5,557 bases of DNA from Alphaproteobacteria bacterium (GTDB taxonomy: Bacteria > Pseudomonadota > Alphaproteobacteria > ATCC43930 > CGMCC-115725): assembly GCA_030039775.1 (NCBI GenBank), contig JASHUX010000080.1, positions 1 to 5,557 on the forward strand, written 5' to 3'. Position numbers and translations under genes: made by a program. Of this stretch, positions 1-5,250 are shown piece by piece. A model generated the notes under the pieces. That model ran no database searches and was not told where the DNA came from. It was given only the letters and a program-made list of their open reading frames with translations. The first letter of the stretch is position 1. Each line of letters starts with the position of its first letter.

Positions 1-908
1 TGCGTCACCGCGCCGCCGGACTGAATCACGCCGACATCAATCTGCGGCGCGGCGGTTTCTATCTCTATGCGCCGCCGACCCTGCCGACCATCCTCGGGAA
101 TGAGGCGGCGGGCGTCGTCGAAGCGCTGGGCGCCGGCGTCACCCAGGTCAAAGTCGGCGACCGCGTCGCTTATGTCTCGCCGAGCGGCATGTACGGCACC
201 GAGGCGCCAGGCGGTTACGCGGAAGCGCGGAACATACCAGCCGACCGGCTGATCGTGCTGCCGGACGGCATGTCGGAACGCCAGGCCGCGGCGTTGATGG
301 CGAAAGGATTGACGGCGTCCGTTATCCTTCGCCGCCTTTACAAAATTCAACCGGGCGACACGGTGCTCATCCATGCCGCGGCGGGCGGCATGGGCACCGT
401 CCTGACGCAATGGGCGAAACATCTCGGCGCGACGGTCATCGGCACGGTCGGCAGCGCCGAGAAGGACAAGATCGCCCGGGCCAACGGGTGCGATCACGTC
501 GTTCTCTATCGCGAAACGGATTTCGTGACGGCGGTCAGGAAAATCGTGCCGGAAGGCGTGGCCGCCGTGTTCGACGGCGTCGGCAATGATACGTTCATGC
601 TGTCGCTCGATTGCATGCGGCCCTACGCGACGATCGTGAATTTCGGCAACGCGTCCGGGCCGCCGCCGCCACTCGACATCCGCGTGCTGAGTCAGAAAGG
701 CACGCTGATCGTGACGCGGCCGGGCCTGACCAACTACATCGCGGACCGCACCAACTACGAGCGCACCGCGGCGGAGTTGTTCGACCTCGTGAAACGCAAT
801 GTGATCCGGCTCGATCCCACCAATGCCTATGCGCTGAAGGACGCAGTCCAGGCGCACCGCGATCTCGAAGCGCGAAAGACAATCGGCTCTGTCGTTCTGA
901 TCCCGTGA
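1..908 (+). CDS. qor: Quinone oxidoreductase (NADPH:quinone reductase, MDR superfamily), 5'-truncated by window edge
   Basis: The reading frame is open from base 3 to a TGA at 906-908 and gives 301 visible residues. Family members are about 320-327 residues, so roughly 20-25 N-terminal residues lie outside the window. The visible N-terminus has the GroES-like part of the fold (GLNHADIN near residues 6-13, then GNEAAGVVEALGAGV and KVGDRVAY). The Rossmann nucleotide-binding loop AAAGGMG is at about residues 125-131, followed by GATVIGTVGSAEK, the usual NADPH-side segment. FGNASGP and the C-terminal AHRDLEARKTIGSVVL are typical of the QOR/zeta-crystallin branch. I see no zinc-ligand cysteine cluster, which fits this zinc-independent branch. 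The expected role is cytoplasmic NADPH-dependent reduction of quinones or other activated double bonds; the actual substrate cannot be read from sequence. An internal ATG at 189 could be mistaken for the start, but conserved coding sequence continues upstream of it. The gene ends 7 bp before the convergent SnoaL-like gene. Confidence 0.93.
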   Translation, partial: RHRAAGLNHADINLRRGGFYLYAPPTLPTILGNEAAGVVEALGAGVTQVKVGDRVAYVSPSGMYGTEAPGGYAEARNIPADRLIVLPDGMSERQAAALMAKGLTASVILRRLYKIQPGDTVLIHAAAGGMGTVLTQWAKHLGATVIGTVGSAEKDKIARANGCDHVVLYRETDFVTAVRKIVPEGVAAVFDGVGNDTFMLSLDCMRPYATIVNFGNASGPPPPLDIRVLSQKGTLIVTRPGLTNYIADRTNYERTAAELFDLVKRNVIRLDPTNAYALKDAVQAHRDLEARKTIGSVVLIP

Positions 909-915
909 TGCGCCC

Positions 916-1539
916 TTATTCGCCGGTTTCGAGCCAGCGCCGTTCGCGCGCGTAGAACGCTTGCACCAAATCCGGGCGGTCGTCGCCCAGGAGTTCGGGA
1001 TTGAGCTTGTAGCCGCGCTTCAACTGCGTGTAACCCATGAAGCGATAGGACGGCCTGAGCGTCTTGATGATGTCCCAATCGACCGGCAGCGGGTTGCGCG
1101 GGTCGGTGCATTGCAGATTATCGCGCTGATAAATGCCCTCGAACGACGCGAGCCGCCAACCTTCCTCGGTCCGAACCACGCGCGAGAAGAAGCGGCAATA
1201 TTGGTGGAAGTCGAATTCGACGCCGTCGAACGTCAGCCGGTCGTAGATGAAGGCCGGGCTCTCGACGATCGCGCGGTTGTTCACGATCTTGTGCGTTGCC
1301 GGCATGATCCAGTGCTTGCCGGATGAGCCTTTCAGCATCTTCTGGCGCGACTGTTCGACAAAGCCGGCAATATCGCCGTCGAACCAGCTCGTGCGGATCG
1401 TGGAGCCGGGGATATAGCAGGCGAGCAGGCCGGGCCAATCCTTTTGGTCGCGGCAAAACCGCTCCCATCGCACTAGATCGTAGATTTCGGTCCGATCGAG
1501 CAAGGCGTCGAGGCGCGCGTTGCGGTTTTGGTCTGCCAT
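916..1539 (-). CDS. SnoaL-like / nuclear transport factor 2 family protein
   Basis: This 207-residue protein has the pattern of the SnoaL-like (NTF2-fold) family. An N-terminal helix (RTEIYDLVRWERFCRDQKDW, about residues 16-35) leads into the cone-shaped alpha+beta domain, with SWFDGDIAGFVEQSRQKM near 51-68, HWIMPATHKIVNNRAIVES near 76-94 and FHQYCRFFSRVVRTEEGWRLASFEGIY near 111-137. A further stretch of about 60 residues (145-207, with SYRFMGY and GYKLNPELLGDDRPDLV) lies beyond the core and resembles the tail of a subgroup seen in alphaproteobacteria (from memory). Members include small-molecule isomerases, hydrolases and dehydratases as well as many proteins of unknown role; no catalytic set can be assigned here. 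The ATG is supported by TAGGAG at 1546-1551, 6 nt upstream. The gene follows the terminator of the molybdenum hydroxylase operon, so it needs its own promoter or read-through. No signal peptide is seen, so it is probably cytoplasmic. Confidence 0.85.
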   Translation of the reverse strand: MADQNRNARLDALLDRTEIYDLVRWERFCRDQKDWPGLLACYIPGSTIRTSWFDGDIAGFVEQSRQKMLKGSSGKHWIMPATHKIVNNRAIVESPAFIYDRLTFDGVEFDFHQYCRFFSRVVRTEEGWRLASFEGIYQRDNLQCTDPRNPLPVDWDIIKTLRPSYRFMGYTQLKRGYKLNPELLGDDRPDLVQAFYARERRWLETGE

Positions 1540-1545
1540 GAATGA

Positions 1546-1551
1546 CTCCTA
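1546..1551 (-). promoter_or_regulatory. Ribosome binding site of the SnoaL-like gene
   Basis: The minus strand reads TAGGAG followed by six bases and the ATG at 1537-1539. This is good Shine-Dalgarno complementarity at good spacing and fixes the start of the 207-residue frame. Confidence 0.75.
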
Positions 1552-1583
1552 CACGTCGCTCGCGCCATAGTACCGCGCGGCAT

Positions 1584-1619
1584 AAAAAAAGGCTCTCCGG
1601 GGAGCCCCCGGAGAGCCTT
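1584..1619 (-). terminator. Strong intrinsic terminator of the iorAB-type operon
   Basis: The arms 1589-1602 and 1606-1619 are perfectly complementary (14 bp, core GGCTCTCCGGGG) with a 3-nt loop at 1603-1605. In the minus-strand transcript the stem is followed directly by seven U residues (A run at 1584-1590 on the plus strand, overlapping the base of the stem). It begins 22 bp past the stop codon of the large molybdopterin subunit. There is no T run on the plus-strand side, so it acts in one direction only. Confidence 0.93.
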
Positions 1620-1641
1620 GCGAGGAGGGAGAGACAGAAAC

Positions 1642-3951
1642 CTACGCTTTGAGCGCTTCTTTGACCCGTGTCGGCGTAAACGGCAAACGGCGCAGTCTGA
1701 TGCCGACCGCATCGTAGACGGCGTTGGAAAGCGCCGGCGCCACCACGGTCACCGCCGGTTCGCCGACGCCAACCGGCGTGTTGCCGTTGGCCAGAATGTG
1801 GATCGCGATGTCCGGCACCTGCCCCATCCGGATCGGCGTGTAGGTGTCGAAATTGGTTTGATCGAGAAGGCCGTTATGCATTGTGCCTTCTTCGTACATC
1901 GCGAGGCTGAGGCCGAACAGCGTGCCGCCTTCGCATTGTGACAGCGCACCGTCGGTGTTGATCGGCAGGCCGAGGTCGATCGCCGTGGTGAACTTGTCGA
2001 CCTTGATCTGACCGGAGCTCTTGTCGACCGTGACTTCGGCGATGCCGCATGTCCAGGTCGGCGTATCGCGGAAGTGCGTGGTCGCGGCAAGGCCGATACC
2101 GTGACCGGGGCCGAGCCGACCGTGCTTCTTGTGGAAGTCGGTTTCCTTCGCGGCCTTCTTGATCACCGCGGCGATGCGTTCGGCGCCGCCCACGGACATC
2201 GGCACCGAACCGGCGTTCGGCCCCTTTGCCGTCAGCAACGACAGACGCAACTCGACCGGGTCTTTGCCGGTCTTCCGCGCCAATTCATCGAGGAAGCTTT
2301 CGAGAGCGAAGAACGTCCACGCCGTGGACACCGACCGAAGGAATCCGGGCGGCGTCGCGCGCTGCCCGAGATCGTTGGTGATGTCGCGCGACCCGTAGTT
2401 CGGGATCCCGTACCACGAATCGGCGCCGCTCATCGAGCTGCCGTCGACCTTGTACTTGTCACCCTTGTCCTTGCTGGGTGTCAGCAAAGCTGGCGCTGCG
2501 CGTTCCGCCGACGAAGCCATGCAGACATCGTGCTGCAAGGCAACCACATTGCCTTGCTGGTCGATGCCGGCGCGGAGGCGTTGATACGTGATCGATCGAT
2601 AGAAATCGTTCCGGAGATCCTCATCACGCGTATAGATGACCTTTACCGGACGTCCGACCGTCTTTGACGCTAGTGCCGCCGGAATCATGACGTCGTCATC
2701 GTCCAACCGGCGCCCGAAACCGCCGCCAAGATACATCTGGTGAATAACCACCTGCGGCGGCTTGAGGCCGGTCGCACCGGCGAGCATCGGCTGATGCGCC
2801 GCCTGCAACTGGCTGCCCGAGAAAATGTGCAGCTGACCCTTGTCGAAGAACGCCAGCGCGTTCATCGGCTCGATCGGTACATGCGACGCCAGCGGCGTGA
2901 TGAACTCGGCGTCGTATTTTGTCGACGCGCCGGCCAAGGCCTTCTTCGGGTCACCGATCAGCCAATAGAGACCGCCGGCGTTGGGATCGGCGACCAATTC
3001 CTTGGCCCGATTCAAGATGTCGTCGCTGCTGACATTGGCGTTGGGGCCGAGGTCCCATTCGATCTTCATCGCATGGGCGGCCTTCATCGCTGCCGGGAAA
3101 TTGTCGGCAAGGACGATGACGTAGTGGGTATTGACGCCCAACGGGTCCGGTGTCGAGACGTATTGCACGTAGCCGGGAATTTTCTTGGCTTCGCTGTCGT
3201 CGATCAGTTCCTTCCCGTCGGCGCCCTTCTTCGGCTTGGCACCGATGCGGACCGGCGGACGCGCGATCTTGCCGTACAGCATGTTGTCGGCGAAGAAATC
3301 GATGCCGAACATCGCCTTGCCGTTGGTCTTGGCGGGAATGTCCAGCGCCAACACCGGCTTGCCCAGGATCTTGTAGCCGCCATGCTTGATGGCGACCTTT
3401 TTCAGGTCGTCATCCTTGAAGACTTTGTCGACCTTGCCGGTCGAAACGAGCTGGGCGTAGCTGATCTTCTTGCCGCCCTTGGCGATGACCCAGCCTTTGT
3501 CGGCGTGGCAGTCGGACGCCTTCACGCCAAGCTGTTTCGCGCCTGCGTCGATCAGTGCCATGCGGCCCGCCGCACCGGCTTGGCTCGCGCCCATGAACGT
3601 GCTGAGGATGCTCAAGCTGCCGCCGGTGAAGAACGCGGTGAAGTCCGGGTAGTCGAGCCGCATGTTCTTCCATTCGACTTCGAGCTCTTCCGCGATCTCT
3701 TGCGCGAGCGCGGTGCCGACATGTTGGCCCATCTCGGACTTGTTCACGTGGACGATGACTTCGCCCGCCGGCGTGATGGTATAGAGCATCGTCGGCGAAT
3801 AATTGTTCGCAGCAAACGCTTCCGTGGCCGACCCGAGGATCCGGGGCGCCATGACGTATCCGATGGTGAGGCCGGCGCCCGCGGCGGCCGTGCCGACGAG
3901 GAAGTGACGACGCGAAACGTCGCTCTTCGGTTTCCGTTCGATCGTATCCAT
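1642..3951 (-). CDS. iorB: Molybdopterin-binding large subunit of a xanthine dehydrogenase-family hydroxylase (isoquinoline 1-oxidoreductase beta type)
   Basis: The protein has 769 residues, close to the length of IorB-type subunits. It starts with a Tat signal: SRRHFLVG at residues 13-20 (twin arginines 14-15), a hydrophobic stretch to about 32 and a likely cleavage region near AFAANN (45-50). The mature part has the aldehyde oxidase/xanthine dehydrogenase molybdenum-cofactor folds. GGGFGRR at 409-415 and PPGFLRS at 534-540 are cofactor-domain motifs; QCEGGTLFGLSLAMYEE at 672-688 and GVGEP at 728-732 lie near the C-terminus. Glu731 corresponds to the catalytic glutamate of this superfamily. 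Such enzymes hydroxylate N-heterocycles or oxidise aldehydes using water-derived oxygen and hand electrons to the [2Fe-2S] subunit. Export is expected to the periplasm as a folded complex. The ATG has GGAGG at 3958-3962, 6 nt upstream, and lies 11 bp after the small-subunit stop, which shows co-transcription. The symbol marks the family; the real substrate is unknown. No FAD subunit or cofactor maturation gene is in view. Confidence 0.95.
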   Translation of the reverse strand: MDTIERKPKSDVSRRHFLVGTAAAGAGLTIGYVMAPRILGSATEAFAANNYSPTMLYTITPAGEVIVHVNKSEMGQHVGTALAQEIAEELEVEWKNMRLDYPDFTAFFTGGSLSILSTFMGASQAGAAGRMALIDAGAKQLGVKASDCHADKGWVIAKGGKKISYAQLVSTGKVDKVFKDDDLKKVAIKHGGYKILGKPVLALDIPAKTNGKAMFGIDFFADNMLYGKIARPPVRIGAKPKKGADGKELIDDSEAKKIPGYVQYVSTPDPLGVNTHYVIVLADNFPAAMKAAHAMKIEWDLGPNANVSSDDILNRAKELVADPNAGGLYWLIGDPKKALAGASTKYDAEFITPLASHVPIEPMNALAFFDKGQLHIFSGSQLQAAHQPMLAGATGLKPPQVVIHQMYLGGGFGRRLDDDDVMIPAALASKTVGRPVKVIYTRDEDLRNDFYRSITYQRLRAGIDQQGNVVALQHDVCMASSAERAAPALLTPSKDKGDKYKVDGSSMSGADSWYGIPNYGSRDITNDLGQRATPPGFLRSVSTAWTFFALESFLDELARKTGKDPVELRLSLLTAKGPNAGSVPMSVGGAERIAAVIKKAAKETDFHKKHGRLGPGHGIGLAATTHFRDTPTWTCGIAEVTVDKSSGQIKVDKFTTAIDLGLPINTDGALSQCEGGTLFGLSLAMYEEGTMHNGLLDQTNFDTYTPIRMGQVPDIAIHILANGNTPVGVGEPAVTVVAPALSNAVYDAVGIRLRRLPFTPTRVKEALKA

Positions 3952-3957
3952 GTCCGC

Positions 3958-3962
3958 CCTCC
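3958..3962 (-). promoter_or_regulatory. Ribosome binding site of the large molybdopterin subunit gene
   Basis: The minus strand carries GGAGG immediately after the TAG of the small-subunit gene, with 6 nt to the ATG at 3949-3951. It supports this start, which is also the one that places the Tat signal at the N-terminus, and suggests coupled translation of the two subunits. Confidence 0.75.
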
Positions 3963-4424
3963 CTAAGCCCGACGCATATCAGCGGCGGCGCGCTTGATTG
4001 CCTTCTTGATGCGAACATAGGTCGCGCAGCGGCACAGATTGCCATTCATTGCCGCGACGATTTCGGCGTCGCTGGGATTCGGATTTTGCTGCAACAGGGA
4101 TGCGGCCTGCATGATTTGGCCGGACTGGCAGTACCCGCATTGCGGGACCTGCTCGGCGATCCAGGCGCGCTGCACTGGGTGCTGACCGGCCGGATCGAGC
4201 CCTTCGATCGTCGTGATCTGTTGGCCGGCGGCTTCTTCGAGGCTAGTCTGGCACGAGCGTACCGCGACGCCGTTTAGATGCACGGTGCACGCGCCGCAAA
4301 GACCAGCGCCGCAACCGAACTTCGTGCCCGTCATCCGCAGGCTTTCCCGGATGACCCAAAGTAGCGGCGTGTCGTCGGGCATATCGACCACACGGGTAAA
4401 TCCGTTGACGGTGATAATCCTCAT
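3963..4424 (-). CDS. iorA: [2Fe-2S]-binding small subunit of the molybdenum hydroxylase (isoquinoline 1-oxidoreductase alpha type)
   Basis: This 153-residue protein has all eight expected cluster ligands. The N-terminal plant-ferredoxin-like domain holds C38, C43, C46 and C58 (CGAGLCGAC, then VRSCQTS). The C-terminal helical domain holds C96, C99, C131 and C133 (CGYCQSGQ, then [10 protein letters not shown]). Length and order match small subunits of two-subunit hydroxylases that lack a FAD subunit. Its role is to carry electrons from the molybdenum centre of the neighbouring large subunit to an outside acceptor. It has no signal peptide of its own; in this family it is thought to cross the membrane bound to the Tat-tagged large subunit. 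It is the first gene of the pair, 11 bp before the large-subunit gene. The ATG is preceded by GAGGGA with a 5-nt spacer. Confidence 0.95.
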   Translation of the reverse strand: MRIITVNGFTRVVDMPDDTPLLWVIRESLRMTGTKFGCGAGLCGACTVHLNGVAVRSCQTSLEEAAGQQITTIEGLDPAGQHPVQRAWIAEQVPQCGYCQSGQIMQAASLLQQNPNPSDAEIVAAMNGNLCRCATYVRIKKAIKRAAADMRRA

Positions 4425-4429
4425 CTCAG

Positions 4430-4435
4430 TCCCTC
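4430..4435 (-). promoter_or_regulatory. Ribosome binding site of the [2Fe-2S] subunit gene
   Basis: The minus strand reads GAGGGA, then five bases, then the ATG at 4422-4424. The start is also fixed by the family's usual N-terminus (a short strand, then VNG). Confidence 0.65.
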
Positions 4436-4492
4436 GCGTTGGCTCCCCTCGTCCGATCCGCTCTTGCGCCCGCGGCCGCTATGGGCGTGACC

Positions 4493-4515
4493 AAACACCG
4501 GCGATAAACACCGGC
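4493..4515. repeat. Short direct repeat (AAACACCGGC twice, 13-bp period)
   Basis: Two exact 10-bp copies begin at 4493 and 4506, about 70-90 bp upstream of the small-subunit start codon. They could be a regulator site in the leader of the hydroxylase operon, or chance. No known operator is recognised. Confidence 0.45.
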
Positions 4516-4666
4516 TCGCTTCTTGTTGATGCTCCGAACTTGCGTAGCAAAACTCGGCGGGACCTCCTCCCCGTCAACGCCGATCAAATCCCGCGACCCG
4601 CCGTGCCGGCTGTTGTCGCGACGACCGCGACTGCACCGCAGCCGCGACTGTTCTCAAGTGGCGCGC

Positions 4667-4695
4667 ATGCTCGCAGCGTCACCAAGACCTGTCAA
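4667..4695 (-). promoter_or_regulatory. Weak candidate sigma-70 promoter for the iorAB-type operon
   Basis: On the minus strand an exact TTGACA (4690-4695) is followed 17 bp later by GAGCAT (4667-4672), which matches the -10 consensus at only three positions. It would give a leader of about 240 nt. The -35 is good but the -10 is poor, so the true promoter may lie elsewhere in the gap. Confidence 0.22.
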
Positions 4696-4734
4696 TAACT
4701 CAATTGGATTCGAGAAGTATTGAGATTTAGAAAT

Positions 4735-4758
4735 CGTAATATTCGGGTGAATATAACG
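4735..4758. repeat. AT-rich inverted repeat in the intergenic region
   Basis: CGTAATATTC (4735-4744) and GAATATAACG (4749-4758) are complementary at 9 of 10 positions around a 4-nt GGGT spacer. It lies 22 bp past the stop of the small membrane-protein gene. It could be an operator of a dimeric regulator or a weak hairpin ending the upstream transcript; the stem is AT-rich and only a broken T-rich stretch follows, so a terminator role is doubtful. Confidence 0.5.
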
Positions 4759-4779
4759 CTTTCAGTACTTGGAAACCGG

Positions 4780-5145
4780 CTACCGCGCCGCGAGACGGTC
4801 GGACCACGCGCTTTCGAGCGCGTCTTGAATCGCAAGCCATTTTCCCCGCAGTAATGCCTGGTCGGCCTGTTGCTGCGGATAGCTTATGCCGGTCACGCTC
4901 GTATCGAGCAGCGCGTTACGGAGCACAAGCCATTGACGGGGCAAAAGGGATTGCGGGGGTGGCGCCGGTTCGCTGGCGACCGCCGCCGACAACGCCTTGT
5001 CCAATAGCGGGAGCGGTGGCCCCATACCGATACAGACGCCGATGCCGAGCGCGAGTCCGAACGTGAATAATCGGCCGCCCCGAGCGAAACGGCTTTTGTT
5101 GCTCGTCGCCGCCGCGATCTCGCATCCGAAATCATCCGTCCGCAT
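4780..5145 (-). CDS. Small single-pass membrane protein of unknown function
   Basis: I do not recognise this 121-residue protein. It has a short N-terminus ending in a basic patch (NKSRFARGGR, 16-25), one hydrophobic segment at about 26-48 (FTFGLALGIGVCIGMG followed by a proline-rich end), a linker rich in alanine and proline (59-69, with EPAPPPQ) and a mostly helical tail at 70-121. The positive-inside rule puts the tail in the periplasm. A cleaved signal peptide ending near AVA (55-57) is possible but would be long. The tail shows two similar units, WLVLRNALLD (72-81) and WLAIQDALES (103-112), spaced 31 residues. The ATG has AGGAGG at 5149-5154 only 3 nt upstream, closer than usual; using AGGA gives 5 nt. 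Steady codon use and a good ribosome site favour a real gene. A CtrA-type box lies just upstream. No homologous domain is recognised. Confidence 0.68.
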   Translation of the reverse strand: MRTDDFGCEIAAATSNKSRFARGGRLFTFGLALGIGVCIGMGPPLPLLDKALSAAVASEPAPPPQSLLPRQWLVLRNALLDTSVTGISYPQQQADQALLRGKWLAIQDALESAWSDRLAAR

Positions 5146-5148
5146 GGG

Positions 5149-5154
5149 CCTCCT
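5149..5154 (-). promoter_or_regulatory. Ribosome binding site of the small membrane-protein gene
   Basis: The minus strand carries a full AGGAGG, 3 nt before the ATG at 5143-5145. The strong match supports the gene being real although the spacing is short. Confidence 0.6.
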
Positions 5155-5166
5155 GACAACGGCTGA

Positions 5167-5182
5167 TTAACAGCTCGTTAAC
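5167..5182. promoter_or_regulatory. Candidate CtrA-binding site (TTAA-N7-TTAAC)
   Basis: The plus strand has TTAA at 5167-5170, seven bases, TTAA at 5178-5181 and a C at 5182, an exact match to the full CtrA consensus known from Caulobacter and other alphaproteobacteria. It lies 22 bp upstream of the small membrane-protein start. If the TATAAG at 5190-5195 is the -10, the box covers the transcription start, which would suit repression. Binding itself is inferred. Confidence 0.55.
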
Positions 5183-5189
5183 GGCCCAT

Positions 5190-5218
5190 CTTATAGACGG
5201 AAGGCGACGAGGAGCGAA
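5190..5218 (-). promoter_or_regulatory. Candidate promoter of the small membrane-protein gene
   Basis: On the minus strand TATAAG (5190-5195) matches the -10 consensus at five of six positions. The hexamer 17 bp upstream, TTCGCT (5213-5218), is a poor -35 and follows a T run. Transcription would begin near 5183, giving a leader of about 38 nt. Weak -35 elements often go with an activator, and a TTAACCAT half-site lies further upstream. Confidence 0.3.
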
Positions 5219-5229
5219 AAAAATTAATA

Positions 5230-5237
5230 ATGGTTAA
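5230..5237 (-). promoter_or_regulatory. Candidate CtrA half-site (TTAACCAT)
   Basis: The minus strand reads TTAACCAT, the 8-mer half-site reported for CtrA. A second TTAA (5224-5227) follows with a spacer of 6 rather than 7, so it is not a full box. It sits just past the cytochrome stop codon and about 35 bp upstream of the candidate -10 of the small membrane-protein gene. Confidence 0.35.
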
Positions 5238-5250
5238 CCGAAAAACCGGC

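Larger units (their letters stand above)
4425..4779. other. 355-bp non-coding stretch upstream of the iorAB-type operon
   Basis: No convincing gene is seen on either strand; the plus-strand open frames here overlap the small-subunit gene antisense and have arginine- and proline-rich, low-complexity translations. The left three quarters is GC-rich. It contains two copies of AAACACCGGC with a 13-bp period (4493-4502, 4506-4515) and two copies of CCGCGACTG with a 17-bp period (4625-4633, 4642-4650). The part from about 4690 to 4765 is clearly AT-rich, unlike its surroundings, and holds an inverted repeat and a TTGACA hexamer. The promoter of the minus-strand operon is expected here, and the end of the upstream small membrane-protein transcript falls in the AT-rich part. 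Confidence 0.7.

Noticed and set aside
961..1326. Plus-strand 121-codon frame opposite the SnoaL-like gene
   Set aside because: It is a shadow of the minus-strand gene, which has a recognisable fold pattern and ribosome site; this frame has neither.
2740..3966. Long plus-strand open frame (408 codons) antisense to the molybdopterin subunit gene
   Set aside because: It mirrors the codon structure of a strongly conserved gene, has a translation rich in Arg, Val, Asp and Gly with no recognisable domain, and no ribosome site was noted. Such shadow frames are common in GC-rich DNA.
4595..4615. Possible sigma-54 promoter on the minus strand (GGCAC then GC)
   Set aside because: The distance between GG and GC is 11 rather than 10 bases and the TTGC part is not matched.
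4213..4723. Plus-strand open frames across the start of the [2Fe-2S] subunit and the intergenic region
   Set aside because: They overlap a conserved gene antisense and their translations are Arg/Pro/Ser-rich with no fold-like pattern.
5205..5250. Possible terminator after the cytochrome c gene (T run of seven on the minus strand)
   Set aside because: No GC-rich stem lies directly before the T run; the only nearby palindrome is GGTTAACC, which has no loop and is better explained as part of a TTAACCAT site.
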